NCBI GenBank assembly: GCA_030430625.1
Contig: JAUIKL010000015.1
Coordinates: 1 to 36,170 of the forward strand
Direction: 5' to 3'
Origin: Gemmatimonadota bacterium
GTDB taxonomy: Bacteria > Gemmatimonadota > Gemmatimonadetes > Longimicrobiales > Gaopeijiaceae
Length of the DNA: 36,170 nt
Part shown: one piece after another, positions 1 to 7,242 of the stretch
How positions within the stretch are numbered: the stretch's first letter is position 1
Layout of the letters: each line of letters starts with the position of its first letter
Program-made: the position numbers and the translations under genes
The notes under the pieces: generated by a model
The model's database searches: none
The model's input: only the letters and a program-made list of their open reading frames with translations
Told to the model about the DNA's origin: nothing

Positions 1-62
1 GTGCATGTCGATCGCCCGTGGACCCGAGCCCCCGACCCGACGACACGCCGAGGTGTCCCGGC

Positions 63-1091
63 ATGACCGAGAGCGAGATCCCCGAGCACCTCCTGAAGAC
101 GAAGCGGGGAGAACCCGTCACCTTCCTCGAAGCGATCAGTGAGGCTCTGTTCGAGGAGATGACCCGGGACGACTCCGTCTTCCTCATGGGTGAGGACATC
201 GGGGTATACGGCGGCGCCTTCAAGGTGACCCGGGACTTCCTGGCGCACTTCGGAGAATCGCGTGTGATCGATACGCCGATCGCCGAGGGCGGATTCACGG
301 GGGCCGCGGCAGGGGCGGCCCACATGGGGCTACGACCGGTCGTCGAGATCCAGTTCATGGACTTCATCTCGCCGGCGTACGACGTCATCACCAACTACAT
401 CGCGACGTCGAACTATCGTGGCGCGGGGCCGATGCCTCTCGTAATCCGCGGTCCGGTCGGTGGCGGGAACCGAGGCGGGCCCTTCCACTCGCAGAACGTC
501 GAGATGGCCTTCTTCCACACGCCCGGGCTCAAGATCGTCTACCCGAGCACGGCGTACGACGCCAAAGGCCTGCTGAAGTCGGCCATTCGCGACGACAATC
601 CGGTCATCTTCGAGGAGCACAAGGGTCTCTACCGCGCCCCGGCGCTTCGCGAGGTTCTGCCGGACGAGGACTACGTCGTGCCGCTGGGGAAGGCCCGGGT
701 GGCGCGAGAAGGGAAAGACCTCACCTTCGTGACGTACGGAGCGATGGTGGGGAAGTGTCTGGAAGCCGCCGACGCGCTCGAGCGTGACGACGGTGTCCAG
801 GCGGAGGTGATCGACCTGAGGACCCTCCTTCCGATGGACGACGATGCGATCGTCGACAGTGTGAAGAAGACGGGCCGCCTCCTGGTCGTGCACGAGGACA
901 CCCGGACCGGTGGAATCGCGGGTGAGATCTGCATGCGTGTCAGCGAACGCGCATTCGAGTGGCTCGACGCTCCGATGCTTCGAGTCACGGCCATCGACGC
1001 CCCGGTGCCTTACTCCGGGTCGTTGGAGGATTACTTTCTACCACAGACGGACGACGTGTTGACTGCTGCCCGATACCTGGCGGCCTACTAA
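63..1091 (+). CDS. 2-oxoacid dehydrogenase E1 component, beta subunit
   Basis: Beta subunit of a thiamine-diphosphate-dependent 2-oxoacid dehydrogenase (pyruvate or branched-chain type), which with the alpha subunit decarboxylates the oxoacid and transfers the acyl group to lipoyl-E2. The 342-residue protein has the transketolase-like pyrimidine-binding part (GEDIGVYGGAF near residue 45), the IRGPVGGGNRGG segment and the EEHKGLYR block typical of the PDH/BCKDH beta family, then the C-terminal transketolase domain. Length is normal. I chose ATG 63; its frame is also open to the left edge, and another frame from the edge stops at a TGA (64-66) overlapping this ATG, so a coupled alpha-subunit gene may end there, though those 21 codons are not recognisable. 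The E2 gene follows after 19 bases. Substrate (pyruvate or branched-chain oxoacid) cannot be told from sequence alone. Confidence 0.93.
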   Translation: MTESEIPEHLLKTKRGEPVTFLEAISEALFEEMTRDDSVFLMGEDIGVYGGAFKVTRDFLAHFGESRVIDTPIAEGGFTGAAAGAAHMGLRPVVEIQFMDFISPAYDVITNYIATSNYRGAGPMPLVIRGPVGGGNRGGPFHSQNVEMAFFHTPGLKIVYPSTAYDAKGLLKSAIRDDNPVIFEEHKGLYRAPALREVLPDEDYVVPLGKARVAREGKDLTFVTYGAMVGKCLEAADALERDDGVQAEVIDLRTLLPMDDDAIVDSVKKTGRLLVVHEDTRTGGIAGEICMRVSERAFEWLDAPMLRVTAIDAPVPYSGSLEDYFLPQTDDVLTAARYLAAY

Positions 1092-1110
1092 AAGAGCGGA
1101 GTGACCGAGC

Positions 1111-2469
1111 GTGGCTCGTATCGAAGTCCCGATGCCCCAGATGGGCGAATCGATTGCCGAGGGTACAGTCTCCCAGTGGCTCAAGCAGGTCGGTGACGCG
1201 GTAGAACGCGACGAGCCGATCCTGGAGATCTCCACCGACAAGGTCGACGCGGAGATTCCCGCGCCGTCCTCCGGCACCCTCGTCGAGATCGCCGTTCAAG
1301 AAGGCGAGACCGTGGAGGTCGGCACGATCGTCGCGTGGATCGACACCGAGGGTGGGGCCGCCGCAGCGGCCCCGGCCGCGGAAGAGCCGGCGGAAGCGGC
1401 GGCCGAGGCCGCGGCTCCGGCAGCGGAAGCCGCTCCTCCTGCCGCGGCGGCCCCGGCCGCTTCGAGCGGCGGGGCGGACGAGAGCGCCGAGGACCGTCTG
1501 CGCACGCGTTCCACGCCGGTCGTCCGGAAGATCGCGGCCGAACACGGCGTGTCGATCGACGACGTGCCCGGCACCGGGCACGCGGGCCGCGTGACCAAGC
1601 AGGACATCCTCGACTTCATCGAGGGCGGAGCGCCTGCACCGGCGGCCAAGCCGACGCCGGCCCCCGCGGCTCCCGCCGCCAAGCCGGCCGCTCCTGCGGT
1701 GGGCGGCGCCGGGATGTGGGAGACGTTCTACAAGGACGTCCAGCACCCCGAGTACCCGGTTCGTGCCGCGGACTCGGTCGAGCCGATGGACAAGATCCGT
1801 CGACTCACGGCCGAGCACATGGTGCTGGCCAAGCGGGTGGCGCCCCACGTCCACTCGTTCATCGAGGTCGACTTCTCGGCCATCGACAAGGTCCGGACGG
1901 CCATGAAGCCGAAGTGGGCCGCTCAGGGTGCCAAGGTGTCGTACACGGCCTTCGTGGCGTGGGCGGTGAGCCGGGTCCTTCACGAGTTCCCGATGATCAT
2001 TTCGGCGGTGTCCGGCAACAACGTGATCTACCGCGGGAATGTGAACCTGGGCATGGCGGTCGACCTCAACCCCGGACTGATCGTTCCGGTGGTCAAGGAC
2101 GCCGATCACCTGAGCCTGGTCGGGGTCGGGAACAAGATCGTCGACCTGGCTTCCCGTGCGCGGGACCGGAAGCTGATGCCCGACGAGATCCAGGGAGCCA
2201 CCTTCTCGATCACGAATCCGGGCGTGTTGGGCACGCTCGTGGGGCTACCGGTCATTCCGAAGGGGACGTCGGCGATCCTCGGCCTCGGCTCGATCGAGAA
2301 GCGCGTAGTCGTCGTCACCGACCCGGTGACGGGGGCCGACTCGATGGCCATCCGGAAGCGCTGCCTCTTCTCGCTCGGGTACGATCACCGGATCGTGGAC
2401 GGTGCGGACTCCGCGCGTTTCCTGGCGCGCCTCAAGGAGCTCCTGGAGGACTTCCCCGAGGACGCATGA
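1111..2469 (+). CDS. Dihydrolipoamide acyltransferase (E2) of 2-oxoacid dehydrogenase
   Basis: E2 core of the dehydrogenase complex: it accepts the acyl group from E1 on a lipoyl arm and passes it to CoA. The 452-residue protein has an N-terminal lipoyl domain (residues 1-78) with the lipoylated lysine K44 in the TDKVDAE motif, an Ala/Pro-rich swinging linker (about 85-125), a peripheral subunit (E3/E1) binding domain (about 132-168), a second Ala/Pro linker and the catalytic acyltransferase domain (about 215-452). The catalytic HRIVDG motif has H426 and D430. Start is GTG 1111, with GGAG at 1097-1100. It forms an operon with the E1 beta gene and is followed by a terminator, then lipB, whose product supplies the octanoyl precursor of the lipoyl group. 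Single lipoyl domain; succinyl-, acetyl- and branched-chain-transferases are not separable here. Confidence 0.95.
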   Translation: MARIEVPMPQMGESIAEGTVSQWLKQVGDAVERDEPILEISTDKVDAEIPAPSSGTLVEIAVQEGETVEVGTIVAWIDTEGGAAAAAPAAEEPAEAAAEAAAPAAEAAPPAAAAPAASSGGADESAEDRLRTRSTPVVRKIAAEHGVSIDDVPGTGHAGRVTKQDILDFIEGGAPAPAAKPTPAPAAPAAKPAAPAVGGAGMWETFYKDVQHPEYPVRAADSVEPMDKIRRLTAEHMVLAKRVAPHVHSFIEVDFSAIDKVRTAMKPKWAAQGAKVSYTAFVAWAVSRVLHEFPMIISAVSGNNVIYRGNVNLGMAVDLNPGLIVPVVKDADHLSLVGVGNKIVDLASRARDRKLMPDEIQGATFSITNPGVLGTLVGLPVIPKGTSAILGLGSIEKRVVVVTDPVTGADSMAIRKRCLFSLGYDHRIVDGADSARFLARLKELLEDFPEDA

Positions 2470-2495
2470 CCGGGATCGTAGGATGCAGGAACGCG

Positions 2496-2527
2496 CGCCC
2501 CCGAGAGCTCGGCTCTCGGGGGCGTTT
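2496..2527 (+). terminator. Intrinsic terminator after E2 gene
   Basis: Perfect 13-bp inverted repeat CGCCCCCGAGAGC / GCTCTCGGGGGCG with a 3-base loop (TCG), followed by only TTT. It lies 26 bases after the E2 stop and just before the lipB ribosome-binding site, so it may only partly uncouple lipB from the E1-E2 operon. Confidence 0.75.
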
Positions 2528-2545
2528 GCGCCCGGAGGAGATCCG

Positions 2546-3217
2546 GTGACTCGACGCTCGCTGGAGGTCCTCGACGTCGGAGTGATGTCGTACGGTGATG
2601 CCCTGGCCCTTCAGAATGACCGTGTGCCGCTCCGGAGGGCAGGGGAGGTCCAGGACACGCTGATCCTCGTCGAACACCCGCACGTCCTCACCATGGGGTC
2701 GAGCACCGACCCGGCGCACATCCTCGTCGACGAGGCCGAGCGAGAGCGACTCGGCATCGAACTTCACGCTGTGGGCCGCGGTGGGGATGTCACGTATCAC
2801 GGTCCTGGTCAGCTGGTCGGCTACCCGATCCTCGACTTGAAACCCGACCGGAAAGACCTCCATCGGTACCTCCGTGACCTCGAGGAGGTGCTGATGCGGG
2901 TGGCCGAGAGCTACGGGGTCGATGCCGAACGGAGTGAGAACGGCACCGGGGTGTGGACCGCGCGGGGGAAGCTGGCTGCGATCGGCGTTCGTGTGTCGTC
3001 GGGGTGGATCACCTCGCACGGGATCGCCCTCAACGTCCGCACGGACCTCGGCTTCTTCGACACCATCGTGCCCTGCGGGATTCCCGACGGGGGGGTGACG
3101 TCTCTCGAGCGTGAATTGGGCCAGGCCCCGGAAGGCCACGAGGTGCGATCGCGCTTCGTCGAGCACTTCTGCGCGGTCTTCGGGCACGAGATTCCTGTAG
3201 CCGGTCCAACAATCTGA
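2546..3217 (+). CDS. lipB: Octanoyl-[acyl-carrier-protein]:protein octanoyltransferase LipB
   Basis: Transfers octanoyl from octanoyl-ACP to the lipoyl-domain lysine of E2-type proteins; LipA then inserts sulfur. The 223-residue product shows the LipB signature GRGGDVTYHGPGQLVGYPI (about 77-95) and the catalytic pair K142 (in GKLAAIGVRV) and C177 (in the PCGI motif), with TSLERE after it. Start GTG 2546 is set by a strong GGAGGAG at 2534-2540 and by family length; longer upstream starts would run into the E2 gene. Its position directly behind an E2 gene fits its job. No lipA is visible in the window. Confidence 0.95.
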   Translation: MTRRSLEVLDVGVMSYGDALALQNDRVPLRRAGEVQDTLILVEHPHVLTMGSSTDPAHILVDEAERERLGIELHAVGRGGDVTYHGPGQLVGYPILDLKPDRKDLHRYLRDLEEVLMRVAESYGVDAERSENGTGVWTARGKLAAIGVRVSSGWITSHGIALNVRTDLGFFDTIVPCGIPDGGVTSLERELGQAPEGHEVRSRFVEHFCAVFGHEIPVAGPTI

Positions 3218-3436
3218 CCGCTGGTGCGTGACCGGGTGGCGCCCCGCCTCCCGGCCCGGAAATCCAAGTGACGAATTGCACGATCCTTTCGTCGTGGGGA
3301 TCCGCCCCCGGGAAACATCTGATCCTTACGGCGAGCTCGGTCGCTGCCCGCAAACATTCGTTCACGACTCAAGTGTCTGCTGTATAACAGTTTGTGCCGT
3401 ATGACCAGTTCCGGGCTCCGAATGTTTCCCCTGCCG

Positions 3437-3465
3437 TTGCCAAGTCGATACGGCCTCGGTATCTA
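3437..3465 (+). promoter_or_regulatory. Candidate sigma70-type promoter for the structured RNA
   Basis: TTGCCA (3437-3442, five of six matches to TTGACA), a 17-base spacer and TATCTA (3460-3465) would start a transcript near 3473, pointing into the hairpin-rich interval that ends with a terminator at 3842. The -10 match is modest. Upstream bases 3218-3436 hold no gene I can support. Confidence 0.4.
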
Positions 3466-3472
3466 TCGTTCA

Positions 3473-3842
3473 CGATTCGAATGCGGCTCATCGAGACGGT
3501 GGCGTTGGCTACCCCGAGATGAATTCGAAGAGTGAGCGTGCGGGCGCGACGGCGTGGCGCAGGCAAGGCGGACCGGGGCTTGGGAAACCCGGAACGTCCG
3601 ACGGGGGAGGTCGCTGGCCCCCGCCGAAAAGCCCCTAAACGATGAGCTCGGGGCACCCTCGGTCGCGGACCGCGCGACGAAACGGGGGAGAGGGAAGGGG
3701 TTCCGCCACCTTCACGAAGGTGGACCCAAGCTGGAACCCACATCCCGCCAGCGCAGACGATGGATCGGCGGGACTCGTGAGTCGCCGGCGACCACGGCAG
3801 AGAAGCGGCCCAGGGTGCAGTTCGCTGCAGCCTGGGCCGTTT
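3473..3842 (+). ncRNA. Unidentified structured RNA candidate (about 370 nt)
   Basis: The 630-base gap between lipB and the RNase H gene has no convincing reading frame but contains a chain of hairpins: CGGAC/GTCCG (3569-3573 with 3596-3600) enclosing CGGG/CCCG (3574-3577 with 3588-3591); CGGGGG/CCCCCG (3602-3607 with 3618-3623); GCCCC/GGGGC (3631-3635 with 3650-3654); GTCGCG/CGCGAC (3662-3667 with 3673-3678); GGGTTCC/GGAACCC (3698-3704 with 3733-3739) enclosing a CCACCTT/AAGGTGG hairpin (3706-3712 with 3717-3723); CCCGCC/GGCGGG (3744-3749 with 3767-3772); and a 3777-3795 hairpin. It ends in a strong stem plus TTT. I checked for the hallmarks of RNase P RNA (GAGGAAAGTCC), tmRNA (TTCGA near the 5' end, tRNA-like ends) and SRP RNA (GGAAGGAAGCA) and found none. 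Strand is inferred from the promoter and terminator; the 5' end is approximate. Confidence 0.45.
3806..3842 (+). terminator. Terminator hairpin between structured RNA and RNase H gene
   Basis: CGGCCCAGGGTGCAG / CTGCAGCCTGGGCCG, 15 bp with one mismatch and a TTCG tetraloop, followed by TTT on the plus strand. It ends six bases from the stop codon of the convergent RNase H gene, so it may serve both strands, but only the plus strand has the T tract. Confidence 0.65.
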
Positions 3843-3847
3843 CGCGT

Positions 3848-4417
3848 CTACCCCCAGCGCCCCGCGGGCTCCGCGAACTCCATGACATCCATGTGGTGGC
3901 CCTTCTCGCGGGCCGCCTCGAGCCAGTCGACCAGGCCCGACGGTACGAAACCGTCCGACTGCGACTGTTCACTGGCTGCGCGGGTGGCCAGGAAGTCCGC
4001 GTATTCGTTCTCGGCATGTCCGTCGTGACCTCGGACCCACCGGGCCGTGAAGTCGTGCCGGTCGATCAGTCGATCGGCGGCCTGCCAGAGCTCCAGGTTC
4101 TTGATCGCTCCGGTCTTCCGTTTCCATCCCGAGCGCTTCCACCCGTGTCGCCAGTCGTTGATACCGTCGACGAGGTATTTGCTGTCGGAGGTGAAGATGA
4201 CCCTGCACGGGCGTGTGAGTAGCCGGAGGGGTTCGATGACGCTGCGGAGTGCCATCCGGTTGTTGGTCGTATCGGGCTCCGAGATCCAGTAGTCCCGGCG
4301 CTCCCACGAACCCTTCTTCCAGACCTCGACGACCCCGCCAGCGCCCCCGGGGCGCGCGCGCTTCTGGGACTGATTGCCCAGGCACGACTCGTCGGCGTGG
4401 ATGTACACGGTACTCAT
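3848..4417 (-). CDS. RNase HI-like protein lacking the catalytic Glu
   Basis: RNase H-fold protein of 189 residues related to RNase HI, which cuts RNA in RNA:DNA hybrids with a four-carboxylate metal site. Seen: D9 (E. coli D10), D78 in FTSDSKYL (D70), H131 in the RGHDGH motif (H124) and D141 in NEYADFLA (D134). The second carboxylate, in the family motif NNRMEL, is replaced: here it is NNRMAL with A56, from a GCA codon. The first motif is also unusual (ADESC instead of TDGSC). About 40 C-terminal residues extend past the usual end. Start ATG 4417; divergent from carA with 123 bases between. It may be inactive, may act by a rearranged site, or may only bind hybrids. Fold assignment is sure, activity is not. 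Confidence 0.88.
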   Translation of the reverse strand: MSTVYIHADESCLGNQSQKRARPGGAGGVVEVWKKGSWERRDYWISEPDTTNNRMALRSVIEPLRLLTRPCRVIFTSDSKYLVDGINDWRHGWKRSGWKRKTGAIKNLELWQAADRLIDRHDFTARWVRGHDGHAENEYADFLATRAASEQSQSDGFVPSGLVDWLEAAREKGHHMDVMEFAEPAGRWG

Positions 4418-4457
4418 GGCCCAAGGTACAAAGGGGGTGGCCGGGAGCGAAGCCGGG

Positions 4458-4485
4458 TTGACCGCCATCCGGGCTCGGGTAGCTT
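4458..4485 (+). promoter_or_regulatory. Candidate carA promoter
   Basis: TTGACC (4458-4463), 16-base spacer, TAGCTT (4480-4485) in the divergent carA/RNase H intergenic region. Transcription would begin near 4492, which excludes the in-frame TTG at 4484 as the carA start. Confidence 0.4.
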
Positions 4486-4540
4486 GATCACGATCCGCGC
4501 TATTCACTCTGCGCCCGACCCGTGCCCGCGAGGAAGACTC

Positions 4541-5653
4541 CTGGACCGGAACGCCTATCTGCTCCTGGAAGATGGCCGTCGTTTCGACGGACGGCACCTG
4601 GGAGCGACCGACGTGACCTTCGGCGAGGTGGTGTTCAACACCTCGATGTCGGGGTATCAGGAAGTCCTGACCGACCCTTCGTACACCGGCCAGCTCGTCA
4701 CCATGACGTACCCGTTGATCGGGAACTACGGGGTCAACTCGGAAGACCGTGAGTCGCCGGTCCCCCAGGTGAACGGCTTCATCGTACGCGAGGCCTCGCG
4801 CGTCGATTCGAACTGGCGCTCGGAGGGAGGGCTCGACGCCTACCTTCAGGAGCACGGAATCACGGCCATCGCCGACCTGGACACCCGTGCGCTCACCCGG
4901 CACATCCGGGCGGAGGGCGCCATGCGAGGCGCGATCGCGCCGATCGACCGGGATCAGGACGCGCTCCTGGCCGAGATCCGGCAGCAGCCGGAAATGGAGG
5001 GGCTCGACCTCGCGTGCGGCGTCTCGACCGACGAACCGTACGAGGTCGCGGCGGTCGGGGCCCAGCGCTTCCGGGTCCTTGCCTACGACTTCGGTGTAAA
5101 GGCCCATTCGCCCAAGCTCTTGGCCGAGCGTGGCTGCCGCGTGACCGTCATCCCGGCAGAGACGCCGCTCGAGGATCTGCTGGCCGACCCGCCCGACGGG
5201 CTCTTCGTATCCAATGGTCCGGGCGATCCCGCTGCGGTCGGAGCGGCCGAGCGCGCGATCCTGGCCCTGGCGGAGGCCGACGTGCCGATCTTCGGCATCT
5301 GCCTCGGCCATCAGCTCATCTGCCGTGCTTTCGGAGCCAGCACCTTCAAGCTCCCGTTCGGTCACCACGGTGGAAACCACCCCGTGAAGAACCTCGACCG
5401 GAAGACGGTCGAGATCACCTCGCAGAATCACGGGTTCGCGGTTCAGGCCGACGAGGACGGGACGATTCCCGGGGCGCCGGGCCTCCGGCTGACGCACGTC
5501 AATCTCTACGACGGGACCGTCGAAGGGGTGGAGCACCGCGAGTACCCGGTCATCTCCGTGCAGTACCATCCGGAGGCAGCGCCGGGGCCGCACGACAGCC
5601 GGTATCTCTTCGACTCCTTCGTCGCTCTCATGGAGGAGCGTCGAAAGGGCTGA
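4541..5653 (+). CDS. carA: Carbamoyl-phosphate synthase small (glutaminase) subunit
   Basis: Hydrolyses glutamine and channels ammonia to the large subunit CarB to make carbamoyl phosphate for pyrimidines and arginine. Residues 1-130 form the CarA N-terminal domain (AYLLLEDGRRFDG, FNTSMSGYQEVLTDPSY). The class I amidotransferase domain follows, with nucleophile C254 in GICLGHQL and H343/E345 in QYHPEA. The frame has no ATG, GTG or TTG between the promoter region and the conserved start of the family. CTG 4541 is preceded by GAGGA at 4530-4534 with six-base spacing and yields 370 residues aligning with normal CarA N-termini, so I propose a CTG start. The large subunit is not adjacent; the next gene is an HU protein. 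Confidence 0.93.
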   Translation: MDRNAYLLLEDGRRFDGRHLGATDVTFGEVVFNTSMSGYQEVLTDPSYTGQLVTMTYPLIGNYGVNSEDRESPVPQVNGFIVREASRVDSNWRSEGGLDAYLQEHGITAIADLDTRALTRHIRAEGAMRGAIAPIDRDQDALLAEIRQQPEMEGLDLACGVSTDEPYEVAAVGAQRFRVLAYDFGVKAHSPKLLAERGCRVTVIPAETPLEDLLADPPDGLFVSNGPGDPAAVGAAERAILALAEADVPIFGICLGHQLICRAFGASTFKLPFGHHGGNHPVKNLDRKTVEITSQNHGFAVQADEDGTIPGAPGLRLTHVNLYDGTVEGVEHREYPVISVQYHPEAAPGPHDSRYLFDSFVALMEERRKG

Positions 5654-5786
5654 CGATGCTCGTCGGAAGCTCGCAAGTCGATACAGCGCAACAACTCCGG
5701 TTGCCTTGCGAGGTCCTTCCCGGCTCGTTACCGTCTGAGCCCGCGAAAGGGACAAACCGTGCGGCGAAGCGTCTCTGGAGAAGACA

Positions 5787-6086
5787 ATGACGAAGGCAGA
5801 CCTGGTCGAGCAGGTAGCTGAGGCCATCGGCCCCGGGATCACGAAGAAGGACTGCGCCTTGGTCGTGGACGGCTTCCTGAATGCGGTCAAACTGGCCCTC
5901 GCGAACGGCGAGAACATCGAGATCCGCGGCTTCGGGACGTTCAAGGTCCGCAAACGGAAGACGCGGATGGCCCGCAACCCCCGAACCGGGGAGGCCGTCG
6001 AAGTCCCCTCCCGGTCCGTGCCGGTGTTCAAACCTTCGAAGCACCTGCGTGCGCGCGTCGAACGCCTCGACAAGGTCAGCTTCTAG
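5787..6086 (+). CDS. HU/IHF-family DNA-binding protein
   Basis: Small basic histone-like protein of 99 residues that bends and compacts DNA as a dimer. It shows the full HU/IHF pattern: N-terminal helices (MTKADLVEQVAEAI), the GFGTFKVRKR strand, the DNA-binding arm with RNPRTGEAVEVP and the VPVFKPSKHLR tail. A GGAGAAG ribosome-binding site lies just upstream of ATG 5787. It lies 133 bases after carA and has no obvious functional link to it. HU versus IHF subunit cannot be settled from one sequence. Confidence 0.93.
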   Translation: MTKADLVEQVAEAIGPGITKKDCALVVDGFLNAVKLALANGENIEIRGFGTFKVRKRKTRMARNPRTGEAVEVPSRSVPVFKPSKHLRARVERLDKVSF

Positions 6087-6190
6087 AGCCGGCTCCGAAT
6101 CGGACCCGTGCCCGCCGTTGAAGCCCCCGCTTTAACGTTCCTCCGCCCCCGTGCGTCGAATGGTCGGTGAATGACGTAGACGGGGAAGCC

Positions 6191-6724
6191 ATGGAGGTGA
6201 CCGACGCGGAGCTCGTCGAGCGAGCCCGCAGCGGTGATGCCCGAGCACTCGATGAACTGGTGCGGAGGCATACCGATGCCGCCTTCCGGGTCGCCCTGTC
6301 CTACGTCCGAGAAGAGGACACGGCACGGGATGTCGTCCAGGACGCGTTCCTGAAGGCTTTCCGAGCCCTCGAGACTTTTCGCGGCGACGCAGCGTTCAAG
6401 ACGTGGTTGATGACGATCACGGCCAACGAGGCTCGCGGCGTACTACGGAAAACGAAGCGATGGAAGGAGCAACCGATCGAGGAGGCGGCACCCGTGCCGG
6501 ACGACAAGATCGACCCGGCCAGCGCTGCGGTGATGTCGGACGAGGTCGGGCGGGCGAGAGCCTTGCTGCAGAGCCTTCCGGAGAAGCAACGTCTATCCGT
6601 GTCCCTGCGGGTCGACGAGGGGTTGTCTTTCAGGGAGATCGGGGCCGTGATCGGATCCAGTGAAGGCGCCGCGCGCGTCAACTACTTCCACGGGATCCGT
6701 CGCCTCAGGGAGTTGATGGAATGA
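6191..6724 (+). CDS. ECF-type RNA polymerase sigma factor
   Basis: Extracytoplasmic-function sigma factor of 177 residues with region 2 (about 6-75: ELVERARSGDARALDELVRRH, VVQDAFLKAFRAL, FKTWLMTITANEAR) and region 4 (about 110-175: LQSLPEKQRLSVSLRVDEGLSFREIGAVI with the helix-turn-helix GSSEGAARVNYFHGIRRLR). It directs RNA polymerase to envelope-stress-type promoters. ATG 6191 fits the family N-terminus; an in-frame GTG at 6167 would add eight residues. Its stop overlaps the anti-sigma start (ATGA), so the pair is translationally coupled. I could not find a clear autoregulated promoter in 6087-6190. Confidence 0.92.
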   Translation: MEVTDAELVERARSGDARALDELVRRHTDAAFRVALSYVREEDTARDVVQDAFLKAFRALETFRGDAAFKTWLMTITANEARGVLRKTKRWKEQPIEEAAPVPDDKIDPASAAVMSDEVGRARALLQSLPEKQRLSVSLRVDEGLSFREIGAVIGSSEGAARVNYFHGIRRLRELME

Positions 6725-7242
6725 TCGAATCGAATTGCGGAGAGGTGAGGGAACTCCTTCCACTGCACGCCGAGGGCGCCCTCGCGGACCCGACGGAGGT
6801 GGTCGAGCACATCGCCACCTGCGCCGAGTGCGGCGCCGAGTTGGAGCTCGTCCGTGTGCTGGCCGCGAGTCGACCGGCTGCCCCGGACGGACTCGCCTCC
6901 ACGATCTCCGCGGCGGTGTTGGCCGATGCATCGCTCGCCTCCGGGTCCGATACGCCGCCCGCGGCGGCGGTCGAGCCGGGCCGACGTCGATCGGTTACGC
7001 CATGGTGGCAGCTGACGGCCGCGGCGGTGGCCGCGCTCGCGCTCGGGGTCGGTGTGACGTCGAGCCTGGGTACACCCGACCTCGACGTGGCCCCGGAGTA
7101 CGCTTCCGAACTCGAAGAGGGTGACCTCTTCGTGTCCGGGGACGGTCTGTTGGCCGGCGCGCCGGCTCTCGAAGCGTTGTCGGACGAGGCGCTGATGCAG
7201 TTCCTCGACGAATTGCAGGTTATCGATGGAGGTGCAGCATGA
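6721..7242 (+). CDS. Zinc-finger transmembrane anti-sigma factor
   Basis: Probable cognate anti-sigma factor of the preceding ECF sigma. The N-terminal ZAS-type zinc finger is seen as C6, H30, C34 and C37 (EHIATCAEC, the HxxxCxxC motif), expected to hold the sigma factor at the membrane. One hydrophobic segment (about 95-115: WWQLTAAAVAALALGVGV) follows a basic stretch, giving an N-in topology with an acidic extracytoplasmic tail of about 55 residues. It overlaps the sigma gene by four bases and the downstream Spy-like gene by four bases (ATGA twice), so the three are made together. Confidence 0.9.
   Translation: MIESNCGEVRELLPLHAEGALADPTEVVEHIATCAECGAELELVRVLAASRPAAPDGLASTISAAVLADASLASGSDTPPAAAVEPGRRRSVTPWWQLTAAAVAALALGVGVTSSLGTPDLDVAPEYASELEEGDLFVSGDGLLAGAPALEALSDEALMQFLDELQVIDGGAA

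Noticed and set aside
1-66. Possible end of an E1 alpha gene in frame 1, stopping at 64-66
   Set aside because: The ATGA overlap is attractive, but the 21 visible codons match no alpha-subunit pattern, so I did not list it as a gene.
985-2109. Long minus-strand open frame opposite the E2 gene
   Set aside because: Antisense shadow with no domain pattern; E2 motifs on the plus strand are unambiguous.
3441-3451. CAAGTCGATAC occurring at 3441-3451 and again at 5674-5684
   Set aside because: An 11-base match is expected many times by chance in a window of this size; no shared context beyond it.
3473-3842. RNase P RNA, tmRNA or SRP RNA in the lipB/RNase H gap
   Set aside because: None of the conserved core sequences of these RNAs was found on either strand, although the length would suit the first two.
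4418-6073. Long minus-strand open frame running upstream of the RNase H gene over carA and the HU gene
   Set aside because: It is the antisense shadow of well-supported carA and HU genes; only the part from 4417 to 3848 has a recognisable domain.
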